Shown one piece after another: positions 1 through 12,445 of a stretch of 64,000 nt of DNA. The first letter of the stretch is position 1. Each line of letters begins with the position of its first letter. Position numbers and translations under genes: made by a program. This DNA comes from Caprimulgus europaeus (Eukaryota; Chordata; Aves; Caprimulgiformes; Caprimulgidae): the NCBI GenBank assembly GCA_907165065.1, contig OU015525.1, positions 3,786,622 through 3,850,621 on the forward strand, read 5' to 3'. The notes under the pieces were generated by a model, which saw only the letters and a list, made by a program, of their open reading frames with translations, was not told the origin of the DNA and searched no databases.

Positions 1-342
1 TATATTTTTAACAGGGGGTTTTAACTCTATAAGCATTCCAGTTCCCACCTTAATATGGCAGCTGATAGTCTAGACTGGAGAACAGCAGCTTTTTTAGGCT
101 CCAGTTGGTGTTCTGCCACTTCTGCTCTGTGACCTCGTGCTGCCTAATTGTTGGGTACAACAGCTCTTTAACTGTGCAGTGCTCTACATACTGCCCCTCT
201 GCAATCCATTAAGAGATATCTCTTGGTCACTGGAATAAGAGGACAGAGGGATGACAAAGATAAACACATTGTTTGGTCTAGACTACAAAGTCCATGTCTA
301 TCTGGGAGCTGGGTAGGGGCGCTTATAAGGAGGTTTTATTGA
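1..342. other. Unique noncoding sequence
   Basis: AT-rich sequence with no recognisable repeat, exon or RNA gene. It may be intronic or intergenic. Confidence 0.5.
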
Positions 343-1070
343 CAGAATCACTGAATAATTGTGATTGTGGCATCTCTGGAGATTGCATAGTCCAACCCTC
401 TGCTCAAAGTAGGATCAGCTAGAGCAGGTTGCTCAGGGTTATGTACAGTTGGGGTTTGCATATCTCCAATGATGGAGTCTTCACAATCTTTCTGGGCAAT
501 CTGTTCCCCTGTTTGAGCACCTTCACAAAACAACAGCAGCAACAATCACAATTTTATTTCTTGTTTTTAAATGGAATTTCCTTTATTTCAATTTGTGCCT
601 GTTGCTTCCTTTTCTGTCACTGGGCACTGCTGAGGAAAGCCTGGTTCCATCTTCTTTAGTTCTTCCATTGCCTTCTCCAGGCTGTACAACCCCAGCTCTC
701 TCAGCCTCTTAGAATGAGATAGTTCACTCCCATAATGATCTTATTAGTCCTGTGCTGGACCAGTTCCAGTAAGTCTATGCCATTGTGTCCTGGGGAGCCC
801 AGCACTGGACACAGCACTCCAGATGTGTCTCACCAGGGCTGAGTACAGGGGAAGGAAGGATGACCTCCCTTGACCTGCTGTCAATGCTTACGAGTTTAAT
901 GTGGCTCAGGAGGTTGTTGCTCTTCTTTGCTGCAAATGAACATTGCTGGTTCACGTGCAATTAGGTGTCCATCCAGGACCCCAAAGTTTTTCTGTGCAAA
1001 GTTGCTTTACAGTCAGTCAGCCCCCAGCCCATAATGGGGTGTGGGGTTTTTCGTCTCCAGATGCAGGACT
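343..1070 (-). mobile_element. CR1 LINE copy, 5'-truncated, old
   Basis: The left edge is a decayed form of the reversed CR1 3' end. It is followed by recognisable antisense CR1 landmarks, including the segment corresponding to the reverse-transcriptase C terminus (a decayed match to the REVILP...HLE..VQ.WAPQ region on the minus strand, about 775-960). Many stops and small indels show that it is dead. Truncation at the 5' end is usual for this LINE family. Confidence 0.85.
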
Positions 1071-1640
1071 ACAGACCAGGGACACATAAATTCTGAACTG
1101 TAAATAGAAGAATGTCTTCATTTTCAAGATTGTTTAGATCTTAATTTGAGCTTGGTAGGTAAAATGCACAGACATGACTGGTTACCAGGGGAATGAGATA
1201 AAATCATACAATAATTCAGTCTGAAAGGGACCTTAGCTAGTCTCTGGTTCAACCTCCTTCTCAAACACTGCTGCTTCCACCTCTGAGTACTGCCTTGTTG
1301 CATTGGAGCTCTGTCATGAGTTTTCTAAACAGCCAAGCTTATCTCCTGATATGTACAGTTGTTTTGCTGAGTATTTGATGCACCATTCCCATCATTCTTG
1401 TGCTTGGAGAATGCTGTCCTTAAAACACTGCTAGCTTTTCTAAACTCACTTGCTATTCAGCAGTGCCTCACATGGGATCCCATTGACTGGTTGGCTTATA
1501 AAGTCAAATCCTGCTCTCTCAAAGTATCTGTCTGCACTGGATTCCCCTTCCTCTTTATCCCTGCAGGATCTTGAACTACACTAGTTAATCCTTACTACAG
1601 CCAGGAATACTATTGATTATCACCTGTCTGCTTCACCCAG
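1071..1640. other. Mostly unique noncoding; possible CR1 scrap at 1201-1275
   Basis: The stretch at 1201-1275 contains decayed equivalents of the reversed CR1 tail (a 'gaaagggacctta' block, then 'ttcaacctcc'), so it is probably a minus-strand CR1 fragment. The rest shows nothing recognisable. The last five bases, CCCAG at 1636-1640, are the left target duplication of the following LTR. Confidence 0.45.
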
Positions 1641-2242
1641 TGTGGTGGTTTCACTCTTTTGGCTTACAGCCAGACATAGTCCCTCTCTCACTTTCCCCCC
1701 ATCCAGGGAGGAGGGGAGAGAATTGGAAAGGTAAAAATAAGAAAACTCATGGGTTAAGATAGGATCAATTTACTAATTGAAGTTAAATATTAATGATTAT
1801 AACTGTAATAACAGAATACACAAATGAGTGATGCACAGTGCAATTGTTCACCACCCGCCGACTGACACCCAGCCTGTGCCAGCAGAGACAGTCCCAAAAC
1901 TGCAATCCTGGAAAAGCCATCCAAACAATCCCCGAGAGAATACCCCTGTTTTTTGGTCAGTCCTGGTTAGTACACTGAACATGATGTGATATGATATGGA
2001 ATATTTAATTGGCACATCCAAATGCTCGTTTCAAGTTTTGCTACTTACTACACTTCTCCTTCCCAGTCCTAATGCAGCTGTGAACCAGCCAAACACAATG
2101 ACCTTGGGCTCCAGCAGCAACTAATAATATTAGTACCTTATCAACATTCTTCTCATAACAAACCCTGTTCTGAACCTAAAAAAACCCCAGCTATTCTAAC
2201 TACTAAGAAGAAAATTAACTCTATCCTACCAAAACCAGGACA
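1641..2242 (-). mobile_element. Solo LTR of an ERVL-like endogenous retrovirus
   Basis: The element runs from TG (1641) to CA (2242), about 602 bp, with identical 5-bp flanks CCCAG at 1636-1640 and 2243-2247. A 5-bp duplication fits ERVL-type integration. Read on the minus strand it starts like other avian ERVL LTRs. It shares two 17-bp identical blocks with the plus-strand LTR at 44306: 1989-2005 with 44523-44539, and 2203-2219 with 44330-44346, each in reverse orientation. No internal viral sequence remains, so it is a solo LTR left by recombination. Confidence 0.85.
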
Positions 2243-4091
2243 CCCAGCTAAGTCCACCTGCACCACACCTACAGCTAAGATTATGCTAAAAGTTTTGCAT
2301 TAAACTGGCTGGACGTTGGACATCTTGAATCTGAAAACCTTCTTCCAGGATGTTTAGACAAAGCTTATTTATTGCAGTTTTCTTTGTTGGGCCCATTAGC
2401 TGGTGGATCACACTATGCAGGGAGTGACAGTATAACTCCCAGAGTGAGCTGACACAGCATCATCTTGAGCAGGTTTAGTCTTGCCAGCCCAGGATCTCTG
2501 CAGCACTTTCCACGGCACAGTGTAGATATGTGCTATATTTCCTCTAACATCCCAATCCTTCTAGAGCACTTTGCTATCAAAGCCCCTAAAAGTATTTTAA
2601 TACTTAACCTGTAAAAGCTCTGCTTATCTTCCTCCTGCCCTCCCACCATCCCAAATAGAAAACTGCTGACAAGTCTCAGGATGAGATAAACTGGCTCATG
2701 AGGGTGAAGAGAAGGAAAGAGATTTAAGCTGACAGCCTTGATCTCCTTCTGCCATCCTTTTCCTCTAGACAGCCCTTCAGAGCTCCAGCAAAAGCTGCAC
2801 GTGGAACAACTTTTACATGACGGCATTTGCACTGCTGTATCCCTCCCATGAGCTTCTTAGGGAGAAAACTGGATTTACTTCCATTTCTCTCAACTTCTCT
2901 TCTGGCAGTGCAGCCCAGCCCTCTGCTCTCCTGCACACCCTGTCAAATGGTGACAGCACGATCTACAAGCAGCTTCTGAGAGGGAGACTAAGCTTATAAG
3001 TGCCTTAAAATTTCACATGGAGATGGGCTTTCCATTGTAATAAGAGCTGACGGTACCTTTTTATAATCAAAATGCAAACTCCGTTCCCCTGCTCAGTGCT
3101 CAGGAGCACAATTGAGAGTGACAGAATTCATTACACAACGGAGACAGATGGAGGACTTTAAAAAGAACCATACATCAAGAGCGGAGGTCTGTGAGTGTGT
3201 AGATAGTGGGCAAAAAAGCTTAAAAACTTCAATCCCCTCCATGCTGCTGAAAATTACCAATCTTCTTATCTTGGCAAAACCTTATTATGCAAATAGTTGT
3301 CAAGTGGAACACTCAAATTGGCAAAATTACTTTATTGTAGCACTTTTTACACTTCCTCTAAGAAAAGTCTGGTTTGCTCCTGTGATAAGTAAATGATTGA
3401 TTACTCTTGCTGTTTCAGAATAGTAGAGTGGAAAATGATGTAGTAACACCGTCAGTGGCACAAGCTCCATTTAAACAGAGGGGTGTTTTTGGAAAGGAGT
3501 GTACCACTTAAAAATGGCCCAGTCAGTACCTCTTCCTTCTGCTTAATGATTCTGGAGGCATGAAGGGAAGTGAGTAGGGTGAGATTTTTTAGACACTAAA
3601 AAATTCCTCCCTTTTGCTTGCACCATTATGGACTTCAGTTGTTTCAAACAAAATATGGAACTTGCCAGCACTTCTTCCCTGGCCAAAGCAGTAGTGGCTT
3701 CAGTTTTTTTCTCCCTCTCAACAATTTTTTCTGTGTTGCAAGATGGAATACTTCGAGTTTCTCAGTTGTGGGCTCAGTGATGAAATGTGTCCGTTACCTC
3801 CAGATGAAGGGTATTATTGCCTTGGATTTTTTCTTGAGAAGGCAAGAACTGGAAATGGCTAATGGAGCAGAACTGCATACTCCCTCCTTCAGAAGTGTTC
3901 AGCCTGCCTTTCCAGAGCCAGTTAAAACTGGCTGTTAAATCATGGGCACAGTATTGCCAGGTGCACCCACGGTCAGACTTCTTGGCACTGGCTTAGTACT
4001 GAATAATAAATGGCACCAGAGAGGAACCAGATAAAACATAGAAACACTGGAGACGGTCATTGCATTATTAAAGTGATTCTGTGAGTATCCT
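2243..4091. other. Unique noncoding sequence
   Basis: I see no repeat family or exon with convincing splice sites. The short ORFs here have no coding character. The block around 3050-3320 is less AT-rich and includes an octamer-like ATGCAAAT at 3287-3294. It might be a conserved noncoding element, but this cannot be shown from one sequence. Confidence 0.5.
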
Positions 4092-4862
4092 AGAATCATA
4101 GAATGGTTTGGGTTGGAAGGGATCTTTGAAGATCATCTAATCCAACTCCCTTTCCATGGGCAGGGAACATCCTTCACCAGATCAGGTTGATCAAAGTCCC
4201 AACCATCTGGACCTTGAGCACTTCCAGTAATGTGGTACTGCTTCTCTATGCAACCTTTCCCATTGTCTTATCACTCTAATTGCAAAAAATTTTCTTCTTT
4301 ATGTCCAGTCTCAATCTACCCTCTTTTAGTTTAAAACCATTTCCCCTTGTCCTATCACAACAGGGCCTGCTAAAAAATTTGCCCTCATCTGTCTTATGGG
4401 CTCCTTTTAACTACTGAAAGGCCTTAATAAGGTCTTCCTGGATCCTTCTGTCCTTCAGGCTGAATAGCCCCAACTCTCTCAGCCTTTCTTCACAGCAGAG
4501 GTGTTCCATCCCTCTGATCATTGTTGTGACCTCCTCTGAACACGCTTCAACAGGTCCATGTCTTGTATTTGGGACCCCAGAGCTGAATGCAGTACTGGTG
4601 GGAGGTCTCACTAGAGCAGAGTAGAGGGGCAGAATCACCTCCCTTGACCTGCTGGCCATGCTTCTTTTGATGCAGCCCAGGATATAGCTGGCATATTGCC
4701 AGCTCATGTCCAGTTTTTCATTCACCAATATCCCCAAGAGGGCTGCTCTCAATCATCCATCCCTCAGCCTGTATTGATATTTGTGATTGACTGGACCCAG
4801 GTGCAGAACTGTGCCCTTGGCCTTGTTGAACTTCATGAGATTTACATTGGCCCTTTCCTCAA
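4092..4862 (-). mobile_element. CR1 LINE copy, about 770 bp
   Basis: It begins with the well-preserved reversed avian CR1 3' end (tagaatcatagaatggtttg) and runs into the reverse-transcriptase C-terminal region. The minus-strand frame at about 4411-4752 contains ASRSREVILPLYSALVRP, a CR1 signature, followed by a frameshifted WAPQ-region equivalent and then [10 protein letters not shown]. It is 5'-truncated with several frame breaks, so it is not functional. Confidence 0.93.
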
Positions 4863-6372
4863 TTATTTATGATAGGAGACAGTGCTTGCAAAAAAATATG
4901 CTTCTTGCTCTCATATGAAGTTTTCTACATGAGCAGATGGGATATTCCAGTGATACAGATACGGACAGATTCCAGCTGCCTTCCAGGGCAATAAGGATTC
5001 CCAGTGGTGGTGTTGGGAGCAATCTGGAATGCAGATCAATGTTGAGAGTTTGCATCCAGATCTGGAGCAAACCTGACTCCAAGTGATTACTGAAAAACAG
5101 GGAGGGGGGCAGGAAAAAAGGGGCCTATTTTTCTCCTTACATCTCACTTGAGTTGCTGTAGGTGACACTAAAATGAGTGAAAAGAAATCACACTATTCTT
5201 TCTTAGAGCAGGGAATGCAATAGCAACTGAAAAACATGCCTGTGGGCTAACATTGCAACAGCTTTTTGGAAGGCAAGCAATGACCATTCATCTCCTGACA
5301 TGCCTCCACAGGAAGAGAAATTCAGACTGCTTGTTTGTTCATCAAGTTGTTTGCAAGTTGCTATTGCTGTTTGCCCCATTCACCTTTTTTTTTTATTCTC
5401 TCACAATGTGACAAAAGCAGAAGAGTAGCTACTGACATTTTCTGGGCTGCACCAGCCTGGTCACTAGCTGTAGTAACAGTGGTAGAAGAATCTTTGTGGG
5501 ATCTGGGTCCTTACAGAAACCAGTGGGACTTTGTGTGGATGAACCACCCTGCCTGTGCATGGTTGTTCATGAGATCAGTACTTTGCCTGCAAAGAAAGTA
5601 GTGTGGCGTTAGCTACCTTTAGTGGAGAAATAAATGCTTTTTGTAATTCTAATTCCTCATTAAATGAGTTATTTTGTTTATACATCTACACGATTCTGTC
5701 ATTTCTCTCCAATGCAATGCATCCTTTCTTTAAATGTAGCATTGTAGACAGCACCACTTAAGAAATAAATACACTTCACATGGATCTATCCAAATTGCAT
5801 GTTTCTAGAGTACTTTATCTGAAATGTAGTCTAAATAGAAATAAATAGTTCTATCTCAAATGACATATTTTATGAATATATTTACATAGAATACATTTAC
5901 ACAGTTTTCAGAAGTCTATTTAGAAGTGATGCAGCTTATGTTCAGGACAAATGCAATATCTAAACAATACAGTTTCCTTCCACTTTGCTGCCTCAAATGC
6001 TCTCTTTTTTCCTCTATTTGAGTTAAAGTGATGAAATCTATGCTTCTGAAGCTTCACAGAATTTTGTATATGACATTGATAACACGTCAATTTTCATAAG
6101 TAATTAGATGATCGGTCTGATTGCTTATACATCAGCTCAATTACTCGTCCATTGAGTCTCATAACTTTTTTATTAAAGTATCTATTACACTAAAGTCTCC
6201 AGGCTTAACTAGCAGACCAAACTCTGAAATTGTACTGTTTGTTCCAGTGGTTAACCAGCCTCACAAGCACTGTACCTTGTTTCTAATTAGAATGTAACTG
6301 ATGTCTGCTTCCAACTGCACATTCTTTTGAAGTCTTTCCCATCAAGTTAAAGAACCTTTTAATAGATGGTGC

Positions 6373-6400
6373 TTTTTTTCTTTTTTTTTTTCTTTTTTTA
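6373..6400. repeat. T-rich low-complexity tract
   Basis: Runs of T interrupted by single C residues. No other feature is attached to it. Confidence 0.8.
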
Positions 6401-6714
6401 TTTCCTGTCCCTGCAAACATTTACAGATTCTATTTTTTTGTCTTTCACTGAAAGACAGTTTTCCAACCCTTAAATAATTTTTCTTTTCTGATCCATGTTG
6501 TGTTACTTAGCATCCATTTTAATCATGAGTACTGGAAATGTATTCATCATTTTAGTACCAATGTCCTCAATGCCATACAGTCATGAAATCTCCTCCCACT
6601 CCTAGTTGCCACAGTTCATGTTCAGGTTTGCCTCAGACCTGTGGACAAACGTTTGCACCAATAGCTCATCTTGAGCTCTTTATCTACTTTGCCTCTTAAA
6701 TCCTCTCTACTTGT

Positions 6715-6850
6715 TAAAATACAGTTTGTCATTTCTAGTGTGTATATATTTGCCATTCTCAGGTGTTTGGGTTTACATTTATCCACATTGGAATGCATTA
6801 ATTTGTTTGGATGGATCTCTTTTGTCATGTCTCTTGCTTTGTGTTCATTG
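6715..6850 (-). mobile_element. Possible ancient CR1-family relic
   Basis: The order 'caggtgtttgggtttacatt', then 'tatccacattggaatgcatt', resembles the antisense region of old reptile/bird CR1 lineages upstream of their tail. The match is judged by eye and is diverged, so the boundaries are approximate and the assignment tentative. Confidence 0.35.
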
Positions 6851-7842
6851 TCATACTTCAGAACACTGGTGCAAAGATCAGAATTGTAAGATCTAGTGTC
6901 TGCTCCTGAGAACCATGTTAGAACTTGTTCCAGTCAATGTGTTTCTCAGCAACAACATGAAGAATTGGAAAGCTTTGTGAATATGATGATGTCCCAGGAA
7001 ATGGATCATAAGAGATCATTGATGGACTCAGATTTTCTTTGTCTTTCCTCAACTTGATTTCTTAGTGATGTCTGTACTGGAAATACCCAAGCTTCTTCAT
7101 TTTAAATGGAAATTGTGTTTCATTAAAATTTCTCAGTGCTATATAATCCATCAGAGTGTTATGGGCTGAGAAAGTCAAACACCTTATACCTGACAATTGG
7201 ATCTTCACAGTCACCTTCAGCAATCAGATATCTAACTTTTGAGAACGCAATCCAATTAATGAAAATATTTAATGTGAAAAATAAAATAAATAAACAGGCT
7301 GGTACTGGATCCAGACCCATACTTTAATTCATTCTCAGCTACATCCTGTGTTGCTGTATTATTTCAGGGTCAAACATTTGACACACAAGTGGGATGGGTT
7401 TACTTGGCTGTCTCTTAGGAGCCCTTGGGAACAGGCTGTCCACACTTGCTGATGAAAGATTGCAGAAGTTGTTTAAAATCCTTCTGTGTTCCTAAGATAA
7501 TCTTTCAAGGGATATAAGCACAACATCCTTGATAACTCAAATGTACAACAGAAGTGTTTATTGAATGTTTTTGTATTTTTGTGTCCTTAACAGCAGTGTT
7601 CTCTCTCTACCCTAATTGGTCTGTGACACTGCTAAGATTTCTTTTGCTTCTTTCTCTCAAAAATCCCCAAAAATTGTTTTTTTAGCCTGGCCAGGAATTG
7701 TTTCTACTGTTGCCTTTAGCTTATATTTGTAATGCATTGCTGACATTGAATTCTATTTATATTATGATTATGTTTTTAAACTTCATCTCTTAAGTAAATG
7801 AGACATATTTAATCAATCTGTCTGTCAGCATCTATCGTCACT

Positions 7843-7878
7843 GAGGCTTGGGAGATATTGGAGGCTTGGGAGATTAAG
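7843..7878. repeat. 18-bp tandem duplication
   Basis: Two adjacent units beginning gaggcttgggagat (7843-7860 and 7861-7878). The first 15 bases are identical and the last three differ. Confidence 0.85.
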
Positions 7879-9731
7879 GTGGCTTTTGGTGTCCTTCATG
7901 AGGATTCAGACCTATGGTTATGGCATTGGTGATATCATTGTAAGAGCTGTTGTTATCAATGCAGGGACATATACAGTCTGCTGGATATAAAATTAGATTT
8001 CAGAGGGCATTCACCCCCCATTCACTGTACAACTCATTGTCACAAAATCAGGATGAAGTTCTAACTAAAGCTCTCAAATTTTGGATTGCGATATTAAGGC
8101 ATGCTGGCCACTTAACAGGTGGTTCTTTCAATTTATCTCAATTTTCTTTCTCATTTTCTATTTGCATGGTTTCTGCTGTGAATTTTTCTCAGAAATTTCT
8201 CAGATTTGGGACATGTGCCCTTTTGAGGCACCAATTATATACATAAGATGTTACTGATTGAGAATTGCTTCTGTTTTTCATATTGAATGTAATCAAATCA
8301 TCATCACTCATCCCTTGGAAACTACAGATTTCCAATCTAGTAATTCATTCATCTATATCCATCATAATCAGGTGAAACCAAGTCATTTTATCTTGGCTAC
8401 ACTAGCCTGACATAAAAAGTAGCAAATATAATTTTTATGCATTATTAGTGGCTCCTTGCAACCTTAATCATATTCCTCACAAACTGAAATTTCTCTTCAC
8501 AACATACAGTCTGGTTTTAATTTTTTAATCTTTTCTCATCAACAGGCAGGTGCTTAAGGAGTAACTTCATTTTCTCTGTTTTCTTTTAATAGTTATAACA
8601 AATCCTCGTCACTGTGTCTGCTCTCAGGCTTTACTTATTAGCACTGCATATTCAAAATTATGAATTATTCTGTAAGAATGGCTCAGAAATAATTATGCAA
8701 TTCTGAATTATTAATAATTCGTTAATAAGTAACAGTGTCTTTGACAAAGAGTTCTTGTCCCTCTCTCCACCACTCTCACCTTCTTGAGTCTTGTTAGATA
8801 AGAAGGTACTTAGCTTTGGAAGTGGTTGGTTTCTGATCTTCTTAAAAGAATCTCATAATTCCACTTAGTTACATGTTTTCATCTGTAAGAATTTCCAGTT
8901 TCTTTTACTTGTTTTCCAGACTACTAGTAGAAGCATACAAGTAAGTTGAAAGCATTCTTTTTCATGCCAGGTCAATCAGTTCAGCACTGTAGAGTTAAAC
9001 TTTGCAGCATGTCTGCCTTTTACACATTCTGTCCTTGCATTTCAAGCATGGTTGGCCAGACAGCATTCACTTGAAAAAGATTAGTTTTCCTCTGCATGTG
9101 CCAGATGCACTTTTACAAGTAAAACCACAAAGCTACAGTGAAACCGAGTCTGCAAGGCCAAATACTGACTTTCTGGGAAAGCTGGAGGGTAAAAATCCCC
9201 AAATGTCGTTCCAGTTTACCAGCTTCCAGATAGAGATTAAATCCATTGCCCTCCTCTCCTCATACGCTGCCCTGTCACCTCCCAAAGAAGGGGCTCAGCA
9301 TCTGCCAAGTTGCAATACTGTAAATCTCTATAGCAGAAATGTCTGTACGTGCATAACAAACATAAACCAGTGTGTGATTGTTCTGATATTAAACCTCTGA
9401 CACGTCTCTGGCCTTTTATTGACGTGACTCTGTGTCACTCTTTGAGATGCACTTCAAAATTCAATACTGCTTTATAGCTATTATGTCTTGAATCATTTTA
9501 GCTGAGCTGTTGGGGGAAAGCTAGACACAAATGAGAGCTCAAGCCAGTTCCTTAACCAGAAAAATTGACTTGAGAAGAGGATCAGCATCTTCATTGGCTG
9601 TCCTGATGAAGATTAAACATTGAATAGGCCACAGGCACAGAATCTCTCCTTTGATGTGCAATTCTCTTGCGATGCCACCTCAAGCTGAGGTAGGAGATGA
9701 TGGATAAGCATAAATGCTGTTGCCTACATTG

Positions 9732-9772
9732 TGGTTTTTGGTTTTGGTTTGGTTTGTTGTTTTGTTTTGTTA
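9732..9772. repeat. G/T-rich simple repeat (GTTTT-like)
   Basis: An irregular run of G followed by three to five T residues on the plus strand. Confidence 0.75.
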
Positions 9773-12445
9773 TGTTTTTTCCTCTTGGATGACTTAGATT
9801 TTTTGAGCCTGCTTATCCAGAACTTCTCTAGTTTTGAGAAAAAATTCTAAAGACTTGAGTCATCCACTGCAAGAAGTAAAGAAAAAAATGAAGAGGTCCG
9901 AGAAGAAGAGAAACTGTCTTTAAAAAACATGTAATTTCTCACTTCTTTTTTACCACCACATTTACTGATTCATGGCAGTTACAAGATGACAATCAACAGA
10001 TCAACACCTGAGCCCAGCTAACGAGATCAACTGAACTAATTACAGAAAGATGGTAATTATCTCAGTTCCATTGCTTTGAACATCGTAACCTTATGTACCC
10101 AAAAAGGCTCCAGTTGCAGAGATTTTACAGCCTGAGTGGGCAGGCTGTGAATTTGAGTGAAACTCCAAACATTTCTACTCCTGAGAAAGTGCTAGGTACT
10201 AGATCACTACCCATCTCTCCTTCTTGTAAGATCCTGTTCCAACAGGAGGTTAAAAGGATGAGCCAGATTCTCTCTTTTCAGTGTACAGTAGCACCCAGGT
10301 ACTAGGTAACTGTCAATTTGAGAAATACATTCATTTAAAAAAAAAAAGAATAAGCTACATCAGATAATATTTCTACGGAAACATTCAAGGAGAAACACAT
10401 TGGTTTTTTTCTGCTATTGTCTACCTCAAAGCTCTGAGGTGTTTGGCCTCTGTTACTAATGGTAATGTGCTCTGAGGTTTTAAGCTATAAGTGCAGACAA
10501 GTATAAAAAAAACCCAAACCACTCTTATGGTGTTAAGCTGTGCGAAACAAACAAAAATTGATTTTTTTTTTCCCCTTATCTGTTAATACAACTTCTGTTC
10601 CATTGAACAGGTGGAGCAAAAGGTATGGGTATTTTTTCCTTCTTGGAAATACCATCTGTCCTTCTTTCCAAGATGAAAAAATAACAACACTGCATTCACC
10701 TGCCTGCCATCTGGATTGTCTTCTGAGCCTTATTTCAACCAAAAAAAAGAAAACAGTTCCAAGATCTTTGCATGAAAGCAATGGAAAAAAATAAAATAAA
10801 TTCAGCAAGGAACAAGGTGTATGGATTAAAGCCCAGAACGGCGCTGGAATTACAGCTCCATCTTCACTGCATATTCCTTTTTCCCACATATTTGCACCAG
10901 TGACAATGACATTTTTTAAAGATGGCAGCCCTTTGTAATATTGGCATGGCCTACAAGTTCCTTGAAGCATGAGAGATCAGATGTTAGTGAACAGTTGAAA
11001 GGCAACAGCAGTCCAAAACTTATAACTCCATTGAACATGCTCTGTCTGCTCACCATTAGCATTGCTCTGGCACTGCTGGAACAGACTCCCATGGTTCACA
11101 TGATGAGTGCAATTCAACTCACCTGTTTTCTTAGTCTTTTCCTCCTATTTTTCAAATGCATTTGCTAACTAATTTTCTGAAGGATGGTGGTCTGGCACCA
11201 TGGAGAAGAAAATCTTCCATCCAAGAGTGAAACCTCCAGTGAAGAGACAGTGGCCTGCAAATCCAACCTTTGCTTCTACTGTCTTTCATTTTTTATTATG
11301 TCTGGAGATGAAAGGATAGTCTAATATTCATGATCAGTTCAGTTTTTGGCTTCCTTACTACTAAAAGGCTGGTAGTGGTATTTGTTGTCGAACCAACACC
11401 TCATGTACCATTTTGTCTGCTTGATTGAGAGGCATGACTTCTGTTTTCTGTTTTGTCACATATTTCCTGGTTAGAAAATTTATCTGAGACCAGATCCAAA
11501 AGGGACCTTTGCATTATAAAAAGAATAGGAGAGTGAAAAATGAATTACTAGTCTATCATATCTCTGCCTGCTACAGGCTCTTCCTCAAATATTGCCATTG
11601 CAAGCTATTGAGCTTTTTGGCCAAGCAGTATTTTTCATGGGTAATAGGCAATTATATTTTACTGCATCACAGAAGCACTTTCTGAAATACTTTGACTGAA
11701 AACCAAGTTTTTCTGCAAGCAGCAGAATTAATAATGTCTAATTTGCTGTCAATTGTGGCCATTATTACCCTAAATTTATCTTTTTCTCATATCTCTTTCC
11801 TTTCCTTAAACCTCACTATACACACATTGAAAAAAACATGATGTTTCCAGAAACTGCACTATTTACTGTTTGACCAGTTAACTGCTGCCAAACCAAAGCA
11901 GCTGGTGTCTTCTCTATGAGGCACCAACAACTGTGAGAACAGAAGTATTTTAGAGGCTTCTGTTCTTCTCTCAGATGTGACTGAATTCGGCAAAGAAGTT
12001 CAGAGCTCTTGGGAGCAAGGAAAGGGACTGACAAACAGAATACCCACTTTCTTGCAAAGTACAGGGCTAATGACAGGACACATCGAGCCTACTTTAAGAA
12101 GATGTATTTAGAAGGAAAAAAAAAAGATTTAAAAAACACATAGTTTCAGATTCAATTTTTATCTGTCAGTAATGATCACAGAGATAATCTGATAAGCATA
12201 AACTGTAATGTACTTCTGGAGAGCAGCATTTTGGCTATTTATTCAGGGACTCCCTGGTTATAGAACTAATTTACACCCATAATTTAATAAAGCATATGAT
12301 AAGATTTAGCAGGATTCTGGATTAAAATAAAAATAAAAATCAAAACAGCAAACAAACCAAAACAAAACAGTTCACTGACATTATCAGTCCTTTTAAATAG
12401 CAGCCACCTGCTGCATGGTTGGACTTGGTTTGTATCAGACACATC

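Larger units (their letters stand above)
4863..12445. other. Long stretch of mostly unique noncoding sequence
   Basis: About 7.6 kb without a young CR1 or LTR insertion. It contains pyrimidine and T tracts (near 5387, 6373-6400 and 9732-9772), an old CR1-like relic near 6.7 kb, an 18-bp tandem duplication at 7843, and AATTA-rich clusters at 8656-8728 and 10037-10059. The ORFs at 9002-9400 (+), 7950-8246 (+) and 10533-10970 (-) have no recognisable domain, and I regard them as chance frames. No exon can be supported. Confidence 0.5.

Noticed and set aside
9002-9400. 132-codon plus-strand open frame
   Set aside because: No domain, no codon bias or CpG enrichment, no splice context, and an upstream region without promoter features.
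10533-10970. 145-codon minus-strand open frame
   Set aside because: Built largely from T/A-rich low-complexity sequence, no recognisable domain, and an overlapping plus-strand frame of similar quality.
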